From an uncultured Burkholderiales bacterium (GTDB taxonomy: Bacteria; Pseudomonadota; Gammaproteobacteria; Burkholderiales; Burkholderiaceae_C), in assembly GCA_903941205.1 (NCBI GenBank), contig CAJAOB010000332.1, positions 1 to 40,564 on the forward strand: a DNA stretch of 40,564 nt. Direction: 5' to 3'. This document shows positions 9,297 to 20,318 of the stretch, piece by piece. Below the pieces are notes generated by a model. That model saw only the letters and a program-made list of their open reading frames with translations, ran no database searches and was not told the origin of the DNA. The position numbers and the translations under genes are program-made. Position 1 is the first letter of the stretch; every line of letters begins with the position of its first letter.

Positions 9297-9307
9297 GGAC
9301 TGTCTGG

Positions 9308-9383
9308 TGGTGCCGCTTGTCGGATTCGAACTGACGACCTACCGCTTACAAGGCGGTTGCTCTACCAACTGAGCTAAAGCGGC
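9308..9383 (-). tRNA. tRNA-Thr (anticodon UGU)
   Basis: Reverse complement GCCGCTTTAGCTCAGTTGGTAGAGCAACCGCCTTGTAAGCGGTAGGTCGTCAGTTCGAATCCGACAAGCGGCACCA folds as a cloverleaf; anticodon loop CTTGTAA; CCA encoded. Confidence 0.96.
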
Positions 9384-9396
9384 GAAGCCCTTAATT

Positions 9397-9951
9397 CTAC
9401 TTCACCCGCTTGAGCGACGGCCGTTTGCCAGGCGGTGATTTCGGCGGTTCGGGCGGCTCTTCAGGAGTCTTACCCCGTGCTCTTGAAGGCGCCGCATCGG
9501 GAACGAGTTGCATCACGTTGCCGTCGCCGCCGCTTGCGGCGGGCGTTGCCGCCGGAGCAGTCGCGACCAAAGCCGTTCCTGTTGGCGTGGAAGACTGCTC
9601 AGACGGAGCCGGTCCAGGAAAAGACATACCTTGTCCGTTTTCCCGCGCGTAAATGGCGATCACACGGCCAACCGGGACCACTATTTCCCTTGCGCTGCCA
9701 GCAAAACGGGCTTTGAACTCAATGAACTCATTGCCCAACTTCAGCGAACTGGTGGCGTCAAATCCGATGTTCAGAACAATCTCGTTGTTCTTCACGTAGT
9801 CACGCGGCACCTGAACGGTTTCGTCGACCATCACAGCAATGTAGGGCGTCAGCCCGTTATCGGTACACCACTCGTACAAGGCCCGGATCAAGTACGGGCG
9901 AGTCGAGGTGGCATCCAGAGCGTTCATGAAGTCGGCCAAGCTATGCCTCAC
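9397..9951 (-). CDS. sspB: ClpXP protease specificity-enhancing factor SspB
   Basis: ...TSTRPYLIRALYEWCTDNGLTPYIAVMVDETVQVPRDYVKNNEIVLNIGFDATSSLKLGNEFIEFKARFAG; adjacent to sspA. Start may be internal at 9927. Confidence 0.94.
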   Translation of the reverse strand: MRHSLADFMNALDATSTRPYLIRALYEWCTDNGLTPYIAVMVDETVQVPRDYVKNNEIVLNIGFDATSSLKLGNEFIEFKARFAGSAREIVVPVGRVIAIYARENGQGMSFPGPAPSEQSSTPTGTALVATAPAATPAASGGDGNVMQLVPDAAPSRARGKTPEEPPEPPKSPPGKRPSLKRVK

Positions 9952-9967
9952 GCACTTTCTGGGGCGC

Positions 9968-10579
9968 TTACTTGCGCATGACCTTTTCCGAGGGCGTCAG
10001 CGCCTCGATATAGGCCGGGCGCGAGAAGATGCGCTCGGCGTACTTGAGCAAAGGCGCGGCATTCTTCGACAAATCAATGCCGTAGTAGTCCAGGCGCCAA
10101 AGCAAAGGCGCAATGGCCACGTCAAGCATCGAAAAGTTGTCACCAAGCATGAACTTGTTCTTGAGGAACACCGGCGCGAGTTGCGTCAGGCGGTCACGCA
10201 CGTGGGCACGGGCTTTTTCAAGTGTCTTTTCATTGCCTTTGGCAGCGCGCGATTCCAGCGTGCTGACATGGACGAACAACTCTTTTTCGAAATTCAGCAA
10301 GAACAAACGAACGCGGGCACGGTCGACAGGGTCGCCGGGCATGAGTTGTGGGTGGGGGAAGCGCTCGTCGATGTACTCGTTGATGATGTTCGACTCATAC
10401 AGGATCAGGTCACGCTCCACCAGGATGGGCACTTGCCCATAGGGATTCATGACATTGATGTCTTCCGGCTTGTTGTAGAGATCGACATCACGAATCTCGA
10501 AGTCCATGCCTTTTTCAAATAGCACAAAGCGGCAACGATGCGAAAAGGGGCAGGTTGTGCCTGAATAAAGGACCATCAT
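9968..10579 (-). CDS. sspA: Stringent starvation protein A (GST-fold)
   Basis: MMVLYSGTTCPFSHRCRFVLFEKGMDFEIRDVDLYNKPEDINVMNPYGQVPILVERDLILYESNIINEYIDERFPHPQLMP. Confidence 0.95.
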   Translation of the reverse strand: MMVLYSGTTCPFSHRCRFVLFEKGMDFEIRDVDLYNKPEDINVMNPYGQVPILVERDLILYESNIINEYIDERFPHPQLMPGDPVDRARVRLFLLNFEKELFVHVSTLESRAAKGNEKTLEKARAHVRDRLTQLAPVFLKNKFMLGDNFSMLDVAIAPLLWRLDYYGIDLSKNAAPLLKYAERIFSRPAYIEALTPSEKVMRK

Positions 10580-10683
10580 GGCGGAGAACTCCTGGATGCA
10601 AAGGAGTGGGAGACGTCAAGTCCGTAAGAACTTGGGCCTGCCACTCCAGAAGGTGCCGGGAATTTCTGCCCGGCGAAAAATAA

Positions 10684-11448
10684 TTACTTGACGTCTTTCC
10701 AGAACGCCGCGTTCAGGCGCCAGGCGACGAAGGTCAACAAGCCGAGGAACAGCAAAACCCAAGCGCCGATGCGCACGCGGGTGTTTTGTGCGGGCTCGCC
10801 CATCCACTGCAAGTAAGCTACCAGATCAGCAATCGACTGGTCATATTGCAAAGGCGCCATGGTGCCAGCGCTGACTTGCTTCCAGCCCTTGAAAACCGGA
10901 ACTTCGTGGCCGTGGCTGCTGTGCATTTCAAACTGCGGCTCGCGAGCGCCCTGCAACTCCCAGAGCACATTCGGCATGGCCACATTGGGGAAAGCCAGAT
11001 TGTTCCAACCGGTGGCCTTGCTGTCGTCCCGGTAGTAGCTGCGAAGGTAGGTGTAAAGATAATCCGCGCCCGTTCCCTGGGCGCCGGAACGCGAACGGGC
11101 GATAACGGTCAGATCCGGGGGCGTGCCACCAAACCATTCCTTTGCTTGCTTGGGGTCAATCGCCGCCTTCATCGTGTCGCCCACCTTGGCGTCGGTAAAC
11201 AGCAGGTTGTCCTTGATCTGCTGCTCTGTCAGCCCGATGTCCTTGAGCCGGTTGTAGCGCATGAAGGCAGCCGAATGGCAATTGAGACAGTAGTTGACGA
11301 ACAACTTGGCGCCGTTCTGCAGCGCTGCCAGATCGTTGGTCTTGTTGGGTGCCTTGTCCCAGGAGATGCCGTCTGTTGCTGCTTGCGCCCCGAAGGCCAG
11401 CACCAGCGAAGCCAGCAGCCCGAGCGCCAGTTTTTTGAATCTAATCAT
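10684..11448 (-). CDS. petC: Ubiquinol-cytochrome c reductase, cytochrome c1
   Basis: MIRFKKLALGLLASLVLAFGAQA signal; CLNCHSAAFMRYNRL heme motif; C-terminal TM. Confidence 0.95.
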   Translation of the reverse strand: MIRFKKLALGLLASLVLAFGAQAATDGISWDKAPNKTNDLAALQNGAKLFVNYCLNCHSAAFMRYNRLKDIGLTEQQIKDNLLFTDAKVGDTMKAAIDPKQAKEWFGGTPPDLTVIARSRSGAQGTGADYLYTYLRSYYRDDSKATGWNNLAFPNVAMPNVLWELQGAREPQFEMHSSHGHEVPVFKGWKQVSAGTMAPLQYDQSIADLVAYLQWMGEPAQNTRVRIGAWVLLFLGLLTFVAWRLNAAFWKDVK

Positions 11449-11464
11449 GGTGTCAGTCTCCGGC

Positions 11465-12865
11465 TCAATGGGCAGCAAAGGTCACGCGGTCAGGCACGGT
11501 CTTGAAGGTACCCAGGCGGCTCCACCAAGGCATAAGCAGGAAAAAGCCGAAGTAGAACAAGGTGCCAACCTGCGAAACGCGCTCGTTCAGGGCCGAGGGG
11601 GCCTTGATACCGAGGTAACCCAGAACAATGAAATTGATCACAAAAACCGCATAGAGGTACTTGTGCCAGTCCGGGCGATAACGAATGGACTTGACTTCGC
11701 TGTGGTCAAGCCACGGCAAGAAGAACAAGATGATGACAGCGCCACCCATCACCACAACGCCCCAAAACTTGGGGTCAAAGACGAGCATGGCAGCCACCAA
11801 GGCCAGAGCAACGACAGCAATCGCACCCTTGAGAGCAGCAGAGACACGGCCCTTGAGGACGGTGAACACCGCGGCAGCGGCGACGCAGGCCACAAAGACA
11901 TACATCATCTCACCAGTAACTGCACGCAACATCGAATAAAACGGTGTGAAATACCAGACTGGTGCGATATGAAGAGGGGTCTTCAAGGGATCAGCCGGGA
12001 TGAAATTGTTGTACTCCAAAAAATAGCCGCCGGCTTCAGGCGCGAAAAAGATGATCGCTGTAAAGATCATCAAGAACACGCTCACGGCGAAAATGTCATG
12101 TACTGTGTAGTAAGGATGAAAAGCGATGCCGTCAAGCGGCTTGCCGTTAGCATCCTTGTGGGCCTTGATTTCAACGCCGTCAGGGTTGTTGGAACCCACT
12201 TCATGCAGCGCGATCAGGTGCGCCACGACCAATCCAAGCAACACCAGTGGCACGGCGATCACGTGGAACGCAAAGAAGCGGTTCAGTGTTGCATCACCCA
12301 CCACAAAGTCACCGCGGATCAGGAGGGCCAGATCCGGACCGATGAAGGGAATGGCGGCAAACAAGTTCACGATCACTTGCGCCCCCCAGTAGCTCATCTG
12401 GCCCCAGGGAAGCAGGTAGCCCATGAAAGCTTCGGCCATCAGCGCCAGGAAAATCGCACAGCCGAAAAGCCAGATCAGCTCGCGTGGCTTGCGGTAGCTT
12501 CCGTACATAAGGCCGCGGAACATGTGCAGGTACACCACAACGAAGAACGCGCTGGCGCCGGTGGAGTGCATGTAGCGAATCAGCCAACCCCACGGCACGT
12601 CCCGCATGATGTACTCGACCGAGCCGAAAGCCAGAGCGGCGTCGGGCTTGTAGTGCATCGTCAGGAAAATGCCGGTGACGATCTGGATCACCAGCACCAA
12701 CAGTGCTAGCGAGCCGAACACATACCAGAAGTTGAAATTCTTGGGCGCGAAATACTCGCCCATGTGCTCTTTGTACAGCTTGCTGGCGGGGAATCGGTTG
12801 TCGACCCAGTTCAGCAGTTTCGCGCCCGCGGGTGCGTCAGGAGAAATTTCTTTTAGTTCAGCCAT
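11465..12865 (-). CDS. petB: Ubiquinol-cytochrome c reductase, cytochrome b
   Basis: 466 aa multi-TM; YVFGSLALLVLVIQIVTGIFLTMHYKPDAALAFGSVEYIMRDVPWGWLIRYMHSTGAS. Confidence 0.97.
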   Translation of the reverse strand: MAELKEISPDAPAGAKLLNWVDNRFPASKLYKEHMGEYFAPKNFNFWYVFGSLALLVLVIQIVTGIFLTMHYKPDAALAFGSVEYIMRDVPWGWLIRYMHSTGASAFFVVVYLHMFRGLMYGSYRKPRELIWLFGCAIFLALMAEAFMGYLLPWGQMSYWGAQVIVNLFAAIPFIGPDLALLIRGDFVVGDATLNRFFAFHVIAVPLVLLGLVVAHLIALHEVGSNNPDGVEIKAHKDANGKPLDGIAFHPYYTVHDIFAVSVFLMIFTAIIFFAPEAGGYFLEYNNFIPADPLKTPLHIAPVWYFTPFYSMLRAVTGEMMYVFVACVAAAAVFTVLKGRVSAALKGAIAVVALALVAAMLVFDPKFWGVVVMGGAVIILFFLPWLDHSEVKSIRYRPDWHKYLYAVFVINFIVLGYLGIKAPSALNERVSQVGTLFYFGFFLLMPWWSRLGTFKTVPDRVTFAAH

Positions 12866-12927
12866 AACAGTTCCTACTCAGTGAAGGTGCGGCCTGCGGG
12901 GATGCGCCGGCGCGCTCCTGACAAGCT

Positions 12928-13563
12928 TCAGGCCTTTTTGTCTTCGCCAATCAGCAGACGACTATCCGAAAGGTACATGTGGGGAGGCACCTCCAGGTTG
13001 TCCGGGGCCGGCTTGTTTTTGTACACGCGGCCGGCCATGTCGAAGGTCGAGCCGTGGCAAGGGCAGAGGAAGCCACCTTGCCAGTCATCCGGCACGGAAG
13101 GCTGGGCGCCCATCTGGAATTTGTCGACCGGCGAGCAGCCAAGGTGGGAGCAAATGCCAACGGCTACCATGACTTCTGGCTTGATCGAACGGTTATCGTT
13201 GCGTGCGTAAGCCGGGGTGAGTTCCTCGGGCTTGCGCTGAGACTTCGGATCGGCAAGCTGATTTTCGACTTTTTTAAGGGCGGCGATCTGCTCCGGCGTG
13301 CGTTTGATGATCCAGACGGGCTTGCCGCGCCATTCGACAGTGAGCTTTTCGCCCGGTTTGAGGGTAGAGATGTCCACCTCGACCGCCGCACCGGCCGCTT
13401 TGGCGCGCTCGGAGGGCTGAAAAGTGCTGACGAAAGGGACCGCGACTGCCGCAACGCCCGCGCCGCCAACGGCACAGGTCGAGATGATCCAGTTTCTTTT
13501 TTGGTGGTCGACGTCTGCGCCGGGTGGCGCCACAAGGCTTGAATTACTGCTAGCTTGGGTCAT
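12928..13563 (-). CDS. petA: Ubiquinol-cytochrome c reductase, Rieske iron-sulfur subunit
   Basis: CSHLGCSPVDKF...GFLCPCHGSTFDMAGRVYKNKPAPDNLEVPP Rieske cluster motifs; start MTQASSNSSLVAPPG at 13563. Confidence 0.96.
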   Translation of the reverse strand: MTQASSNSSLVAPPGADVDHQKRNWIISTCAVGGAGVAAVAVPFVSTFQPSERAKAAGAAVEVDISTLKPGEKLTVEWRGKPVWIIKRTPEQIAALKKVENQLADPKSQRKPEELTPAYARNDNRSIKPEVMVAVGICSHLGCSPVDKFQMGAQPSVPDDWQGGFLCPCHGSTFDMAGRVYKNKPAPDNLEVPPHMYLSDSRLLIGEDKKA

Positions 13564-13812
13564 GAGATTCCTTGAAGGACTCGCTTGAAAAAGGCTTGTT
13601 AGGGACAACCCGGCATTGTAGCGGAGCGAATGGGCGAATTTTGGCAGATGCTTGTGGGGGCGGGGGCTGCGCGCCTTGGTGGCAGCCTGACCGGTAACCG
13701 GGCTCGGCCACCTACAACAGCTTGCGAATAAAGCCGGTCTCGTCTCGCACCAGGCCTTCGATAATTCCTCAGGGCCTGTGCGTCTATTTTTTCACCCCCC
13801 GGAAAGCAAGCC

Positions 13813-14247
13813 ATGACCATGTTTCAGGAATTTAAACAATTCGCCCTCAAAGGCAATGTGATGGATCTGGCGGTTGGCGTCATCATCGGCGCGGCTTTCG
13901 GCAAGATAGTGGATTCCATGGTGTCGGATCTGATCATGCCGCTGGTGGGCAGGCTGGCGGGAAAGCTTGACTATTCTGGCCTTTTCATCGCGCTCGGCCA
14001 GATACCCGCAGGCACCGTCAACACAGTGGACGCGATACGCAAAGCCGGGGTGCCAGTGCTCGCGTATGGCAACTTCATCACGGTGTCCGTCAACTTCGCT
14101 TTGCTGGCATTCATTATTTTCATGATGGTCAGGCAAATCAATCGCCTGAAGAAATCCGATCCTGTGGCTCCTGTCGCGGTCGCGGCAACGCCCGAGGGCG
14201 TAGTATTGCTGCGGGAAATACGTGACAGCCTGAGGCGAGAACCCTGA
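13813..14247 (+). CDS. mscL: Large-conductance mechanosensitive channel MscL
   Basis: [46 protein letters not shown]. Confidence 0.97.
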   Translation: MTMFQEFKQFALKGNVMDLAVGVIIGAAFGKIVDSMVSDLIMPLVGRLAGKLDYSGLFIALGQIPAGTVNTVDAIRKAGVPVLAYGNFITVSVNFALLAFIIFMMVRQINRLKKSDPVAPVAVAATPEGVVLLREIRDSLRREP

Positions 14248-14276
14248 GCGCGGTCGTTCCGCCACGCCGTTTCCGC

Positions 14277-15356
14277 TCAAGCCGCCAGGGACCGCGCCAT
14301 GCGGATAGCCGCCAGCAGGCTAGAAGCGTCAGCCCGCCCGGTGCCTGCGATGTCGAACGCGCTGCCGTGGTCGGGGCTGGTACGCAACAAAGGTAAGCCG
14401 AGCGTGACGTTCACGCCCTGCTCCATGCCCAGATATTTCACGGGGATCAGCCCTTGATCGTGGTACATCGCCACCACCACATCAAACTCGCCCACGCGCC
14501 CGCCCGAGGCTCGGGCGCGCATGAAAATGGTGTCGGGGGCATGGGGGCCGCTGGCCTGAATGCCGGCGGCTTGCGCGGCCGCGATCGCCGGCGCGATGAT
14601 GTCGACTTCTTCGCGGCCAAACAGGCCGCCTTCTCCGGCATGCGGATTCAAACCTGCAACCCCGATTTTTGGCGGGCGACCGAGGATCAGCGTCAGCGCC
14701 GCGTGGGTGATCCGCAAAGTCTCCAGCACGGTGTCAAAACGCACCGCCTCGATGGCCTCGCGCAAGGAAATATGAATGCTGACCAGCACGGTTCTGAGTT
14801 CGGGGTTGGCCAGCATCATGCGCACTGGCATGTCAGCCAGAGATTTGCCCAGATAGGCGGCTGCCTGGGCCTGCAACATTTCGGTGTGGCCCGGGAAACG
14901 CGAACAGTCGCCACCTGCGGCAAAAAGCGCTTCTTTGTGGATGGGCGCCGTGATCATTCCGCGCGCCTGGCCCGACAGCACCGCCTGCGCGGCCGCCACG
15001 ATGCATTCTGCCCCCGCGCGACCGGCAGCTGCGCTGATCTGCCCGTAAGCGGGCGGCGCCTCGAGCTCACAAGCCTGCCAGACGCCGATGCAGCGCGGCG
15101 GCACGCTGGCGACGTCGGCGAAGCCAGACAGTTCGGCCACTGCAAGCGGCAACGCGCTCGTCTGCGCGCTGGCCGAATCACTCGCCGCATCGGACGTAGC
15201 CACCAACTGCGCAGCCCGCCGCAGGACGGCAACATCCCCCACCACGACACAACCACACAACTCCGCCGGGGCCCGGGCAAAGGCTTTGGCGATGATTTCC
15301 GGGCCGATGCCCGCGGCATCGCCCATGGTGATGAGAAAGGGATGGTCGCTAGTCAT
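14277..15356 (-). CDS. pdxA: 4-hydroxythreonine-4-phosphate dehydrogenase PdxA
   Basis: MTSDHPFLITMGDAAGIGPEIIAKAFA...ITAPIHKEAL...GHTEMLQ...VAMYHDQGLIPVKYLG. Confidence 0.95.
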   Translation of the reverse strand: MTSDHPFLITMGDAAGIGPEIIAKAFARAPAELCGCVVVGDVAVLRRAAQLVATSDAASDSASAQTSALPLAVAELSGFADVASVPPRCIGVWQACELEAPPAYGQISAAAGRAGAECIVAAAQAVLSGQARGMITAPIHKEALFAAGGDCSRFPGHTEMLQAQAAAYLGKSLADMPVRMMLANPELRTVLVSIHISLREAIEAVRFDTVLETLRITHAALTLILGRPPKIGVAGLNPHAGEGGLFGREEVDIIAPAIAAAQAAGIQASGPHAPDTIFMRARASGGRVGEFDVVVAMYHDQGLIPVKYLGMEQGVNVTLGLPLLRTSPDHGSAFDIAGTGRADASSLLAAIRMARSLAA

Positions 15357-15365
15357 GAAAACCCG

Positions 15366-16202
15366 TCAAGCGGGATTGTCAATGTCGACAAACTGATGCA
15401 TCAGCCCGAACTGCTCGGCGACATGCGCGGCTACGGCAGGCGCGCCGTAGCGCTCGGAGGCATGGTGGCCGCAAGCGATGTAAGCCACACCCATTTCACG
15501 CGCCAGATGCGCTTGCGGCTCGGAGATTTCGCCGGTGATGAAAGCGTCGGCACCGGCGGCCATCGCCGATTCGAAATACCCCTGAGCCCCGCCGGTGCAC
15601 CAGGCGATATTTTCGAGAGGCCGGCCAGTCACTGAATCGGGGGCGACGCAAACGACCGGCCGCTGCAGGACGTCAGAGACATGGCCGGCAAGACTGGCGG
15701 CGTTATCAAAGCCCGCTCCCTGCGCACGCCGACCGATGAAGCCCAAGGCGTTGTCGCCGAATCGCCCGGCCTCCGCAGGATGGGCTAAGAGTCCAAGCAA
15801 GCGGCCGAGCTGCGCGTTGTTGCCCAGCTCCGGATGGGCGTCGAGTGGCAGGTGGTAGGCAAACAGATTGATGTCCTTGCCCAGCAAAAGGGCCAGCCGG
15901 CGCTTCATCCAGCCCGTCACCCGAGCGTCCTGACCGCGCCAGAAAAGACCGTGGTGCACGAAGATCGCATCGGCCTGAAGGTCCACCGCCGCCTCAATCA
16001 GCGCCAGGCTGGCCGTCACGCCCGACACGATGCGGCGCACCTTGTCGCGGCCTTCGACTTGCAAACCGTTCGGACCGTAATCCTTGAAACGCTCGGGCTG
16101 AAGCAAGCCGTCAAAGGCCTTGAGGAGCGCGTCGCGGGAAGCCTCGGCCGGACTGGCGGTCGGCTCGGCCGAAAACGTTAAAAACCCTGAATTCGTTGCC
16201 AC
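15366..16202 (-). CDS. Nif3-like dinuclear metal center hexameric protein
   Basis: ...FKDYGPNGLQVEGRDKVRRIVSGVTASLALIEAAVDLQADAIFVHHGLFW..., ITGEISEPQAH, CGHHASERYGAPAVAAH. GTG start at 16202 chosen because of an upstream AAGGA. Confidence 0.9.
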   Translation of the reverse strand: MATNSGFLTFSAEPTASPAEASRDALLKAFDGLLQPERFKDYGPNGLQVEGRDKVRRIVSGVTASLALIEAAVDLQADAIFVHHGLFWRGQDARVTGWMKRRLALLLGKDINLFAYHLPLDAHPELGNNAQLGRLLGLLAHPAEAGRFGDNALGFIGRRAQGAGFDNAASLAGHVSDVLQRPVVCVAPDSVTGRPLENIAWCTGGAQGYFESAMAAGADAFITGEISEPQAHLAREMGVAYIACGHHASERYGAPAVAAHVAEQFGLMHQFVDIDNPA

Positions 16203-16466
16203 AAAAGCTTTTCCTTGGATTGCTGGCTCGGCTGCACCGGGGCGCCTGAACTGAAGCGCCACTGCGGACGCTGATGCCGGATTATCGCCACGACCCGCCT
16301 GCCCGGCTCCGGGGCGGCATTTCCAGTCGGGCTGAAGATTCGGGGGCCGATCAGCGAAAATCAATCTGCGTCTTGCCTCTGAGCCACCTTGCAAACAAGC
16401 CCGAACGGGCCCGTCAGGCACGCCGACTTTTCAAATCCGACTTTTCCCTTGAGGCCCATCCCCATC

Positions 16467-17612
<1,146 letters not shown>

Positions 17613-17636
17613 AAAAGCGACGGCGAGAGCGACAAT

Positions 17637-18437
17637 TCAGGACTTGACGGCAGCGTCCTCGTTGTCCGTCGCTGGGGCCTTTGTGTGTTTTACAAACACC
17701 TGTGCGGCCAGAATGCCGACCTCGTACAAGCCGCCGACCACGCCCAGCAGCATGATCATGGAGCCGGCGTCGGGAGGTGTCACGAGCGCGGTGCCGACGG
17801 CCGCCAACACCCAAAAGTAACCGCGGTATTCACGCAGCTGAGCGACCGTCAGCACGCCCATGCGCACCAGCAGGATGACCGCAATCGGCACCTCGAAAGC
17901 CAGCCCGAAGGCCAGGAACATGCCCAGCACAAAGTTAAGGTATTCCTCGATGTCAGGCGCTGCCGTGATCGACTTGGGCGCAAAGCTCTGGATGAAGGTG
18001 AACACCTGGCCAAAGACGAAGAAATAGCAAAAAGCCACGCCAAAGAAAAACAGCAAGGTGCTGGACACCACCAGCGGCATGACGAGCTTTTTCTCGTGAC
18101 TGTAGAGCCCGGGCGCTACAAACGCCCAGACCTGGTAGAGCACCACCGGCAAGGCGATCATGAAGGCGGCCATGAACAAGATCTTGATCGGCACCACGAA
18201 CGGTGAAATCACGTTGGTGGCGATCAGGGTCGCCCCCTTGGGCAGGCTGGCGATCAGGGGCGCCGCCAGCAGGTCGTAAAGCGCGCCCGGCCCAGGGAAC
18301 AGAGCCAACAAGGCCGCCGCCACGCCGACCGCGATCACCGCCTTGATCATCCGGTCGCGCAATTCCATGAGGTGCTGCACGAAGGGCTGCTCGGTGCCCG
18401 CGAGTTCGTCAGGCTTGTCGGTTTGCGGATCACTCAT
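17637..18437 (-). CDS. tatC: Sec-independent protein translocase subunit TatC
   Basis: EQPFVQHLMELRDRMIKAVIAVGVAAALL; multi-TM. Confidence 0.96.
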   Translation of the reverse strand: MSDPQTDKPDELAGTEQPFVQHLMELRDRMIKAVIAVGVAAALLALFPGPGALYDLLAAPLIASLPKGATLIATNVISPFVVPIKILFMAAFMIALPVVLYQVWAFVAPGLYSHEKKLVMPLVVSSTLLFFFGVAFCYFFVFGQVFTFIQSFAPKSITAAPDIEEYLNFVLGMFLAFGLAFEVPIAVILLVRMGVLTVAQLREYRGYFWVLAAVGTALVTPPDAGSMIMLLGVVGGLYEVGILAAQVFVKHTKAPATDNEDAAVKS

Positions 18438-18545
18438 GAAGAAAAAAGGCCTTGCAGTTCGGGCTTGACGCGGGCTCCACAGGCCATCGATCCAGCCGCC
18501 ATAAAAGAATGCTCAGGGTGCGAAGCGCAAGCCGAAAAGCCTGGT

Positions 18546-19034
18546 CTAGACATGCGGGTTGGCACGCGACTTGGGCCGGTAGCGCGCCACCCGTGCCGCA
18601 CCCGACAAAGCCTTGGTCCGGACGCCGGATCGGGCCTTGAACCATTGCGGCATTGCGCCCTGCTTGAGCCGCCAGTTTTTCCCTGGGTGCTTGTACTCGG
18701 GATAGCTGATCATGCCGGGCGCCTCGTCAACGCTGCTACCAGAGGCATCGGCCAGCGCCGTGGTTTCGGCCCAGGACTTTTCAAAGTCGCTGGCATTGGT
18801 CTGGATGGAGTTCTCGACATCGCGGGCGGCGCCTTCGACGCTGTCCTTCATCTTTTTGAGCTCATCGAGTTCCATGGAGCGATTGACTTCGTTCTTGACA
18901 TCGGCGACATAGCGCTGCGCCTTGCCCAGCAAGGCGCCCACGGTGCGCGCCACACGCGGCAGTTTCTCGGGGCCGATGACGATCAGTGCCACGGCGCCGA
19001 TCAGCGCGATTTTGGAAATGCCGAGATCAATCAC
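18546..19034 (-). CDS. tatB: Sec-independent protein translocase subunit TatB
   Basis: [50 protein letters not shown]. Confidence 0.95.
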   Translation of the reverse strand: MIDLGISKIALIGAVALIVIGPEKLPRVARTVGALLGKAQRYVADVKNEVNRSMELDELKKMKDSVEGAARDVENSIQTNASDFEKSWAETTALADASGSSVDEAPGMISYPEYKHPGKNWRLKQGAMPQWFKARSGVRTKALSGAARVARYRPKSRANPHV

Positions 19035-19101
19035 GTTGGTTCAAGCCGGCGCAAGAAGTCCGGGCACTGGGGAACGCTGGAAAAGCTCAATGAAGACCTG
19101 A

Positions 19102-19368
19102 TCAGGATTTTTGACGCGCTTGCACGTCGATGGTGGTCTTGTCTGCCGGCACTGGTTGCGCGGTGACTTGGGCTGTGGCCGTGGCAGCGGCAGCGGCAGG
19201 CGCGGCTGGCTCTTCAGCCGCTGGCTGGCCGCCTTCTTTCATGCCATCCTTGAAGCCCTTGACCGCACCGCCGAGGTCGCCGCCGATGTTCTTGAGCTTC
19301 TTGGTACCAAACACCATGACCACGATGAGCAGGACGATCAACCAATGCCAGATGGAAAACGAACCCAT
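19102..19368 (-). CDS. tatA: Sec-independent protein translocase subunit TatA
   Basis: [46 protein letters not shown]. Confidence 0.96.
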   Translation of the reverse strand: MGSFSIWHWLIVLLIVVMVFGTKKLKNIGGDLGGAVKGFKDGMKEGGQPAAEEPAAPAAAAATATAQVTAQPVPADKTTIDVQARQKS

Positions 19369-19504
19369 ATTTCTCTCCTAAGCGGTGATGCCGGCCAAAA
19401 ACTGCCAGCGTGTGTGAATGGGAGCGATTCTAAAGCGCTTGGCCGCCGGAACATGAACCCGCTTCGGATTGTCCTTGGTCACAGTGTTTGAAACCGTTAC
19501 CGAC

Positions 19505-19879
19505 TCAGCCGCGCAACCAGGGGCGCGGCCCGCCCATCACGTGGATATGCAAGTGATGGACTTCCTGGCCGCCTTCCGCGCCGGTGTTGGTGACGATGCG
19601 AAAACCGCCCTCAGGATAGGGCCTGCAGCCCTGCTCCAGCGCCAGCCTTGGCGCCAGGGCCATCATGCGGCCGAGCAGCGCCTCATGCTCGGGCCCGACC
19701 TGCGCCATGGAAGCGATATGGCGCTTGGGAATCATGAGGAAATGCACAGGCGCCCACGGCTGAATATCGTGAAAAGCCAGTATTTGATCGTCCTCGTAAA
19801 CCTTGCGGCTGGGAATCTTCCCAGCAGCGATCTTGCAGAACAGGCAAGTTTCCAGGTGATCAGATGGCAGCAGTGTCAT
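19505..19879 (-). CDS. HIT family (HinT-like) protein
   Basis: CLFCKIAAGKIPSRKVYEDDQILAFHDIQPWAPVHFLMIPKRHI...EVHHLHIHVMGGPRPW; HxHxH histidine triad. Confidence 0.94.
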   Translation of the reverse strand: MTLLPSDHLETCLFCKIAAGKIPSRKVYEDDQILAFHDIQPWAPVHFLMIPKRHIASMAQVGPEHEALLGRMMALAPRLALEQGCRPYPEGGFRIVTNTGAEGGQEVHHLHIHVMGGPRPWLRG

Positions 19880-20247
19880 GCCGTCAACTCCTCTTGGGGC
19901 AGGCGACTGGCATTCAGGCGCAGCCAGCCCTTGATACAGCGGTACAGGTACCACAACCAGACCAGGCCATAAGCCAGCATGCCCGGAACAATAAAAACCA
20001 GCCACAGCGGCGACAACAGCACCAGCCAGACCAGGGTCCACCAGAACGTGGCGATCATGAAGTTGTGATGCGCCACATAAAGCGGATTGACTTCGTCAGC
20101 GCGGCGCAGGTAGTTGATGATCAGGGCGATCACGGCAAAGACGCCACCGCTGAACCATGCCAGCGTGTGCAGTCCGTAGAGAATCTGCATGATCAGCTTG
20201 TCGTTGGAGCTGCTGCCTGCCTCGCCCAAAGGCGCCTGAGAGTTCAT
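19876..20247 (-). CDS. DUF4870-like small membrane protein
   Basis: MNSQAPLGEAGSSSNDKLIMQILYGLHTLAWFSGGVFAVIALIINYLRRADEVNPLYVAHHNFMIATFWWTLVW; overlaps the hinT start; embedded between hisE and hinT. Confidence 0.75.
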   Translation of the reverse strand: MNSQAPLGEAGSSSNDKLIMQILYGLHTLAWFSGGVFAVIALIINYLRRADEVNPLYVAHHNFMIATFWWTLVWLVLLSPLWLVFIVPGMLAYGLVWLWYLYRCIKGWLRLNASRLPQEELTA

Positions 20248-20318
20248 GAAGTTTCCTTGCAATCTGTGAAACCCTGGACGAGCGCGAAAACGCTCTCCTT
20301 GCAACGTGCCGTGCGGAC

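Noticed and set aside
10655-10674. GCCGGG/CCCGGC hairpin after petC
   Set aside because: Short stem with no downstream U tract on the minus strand; not called a terminator.
11294-12709. 471-aa plus-strand ORF
   Set aside because: Antisense to petC/petB; no protein-family features.
13650-13715. GC-rich stretch (gtgggggcgggggctgcgcgccttgg...) as a second degenerate copy of the gltB repeat
   Set aside because: Only a few short words shared with the gltB element; cannot be distinguished from chance without alignment.
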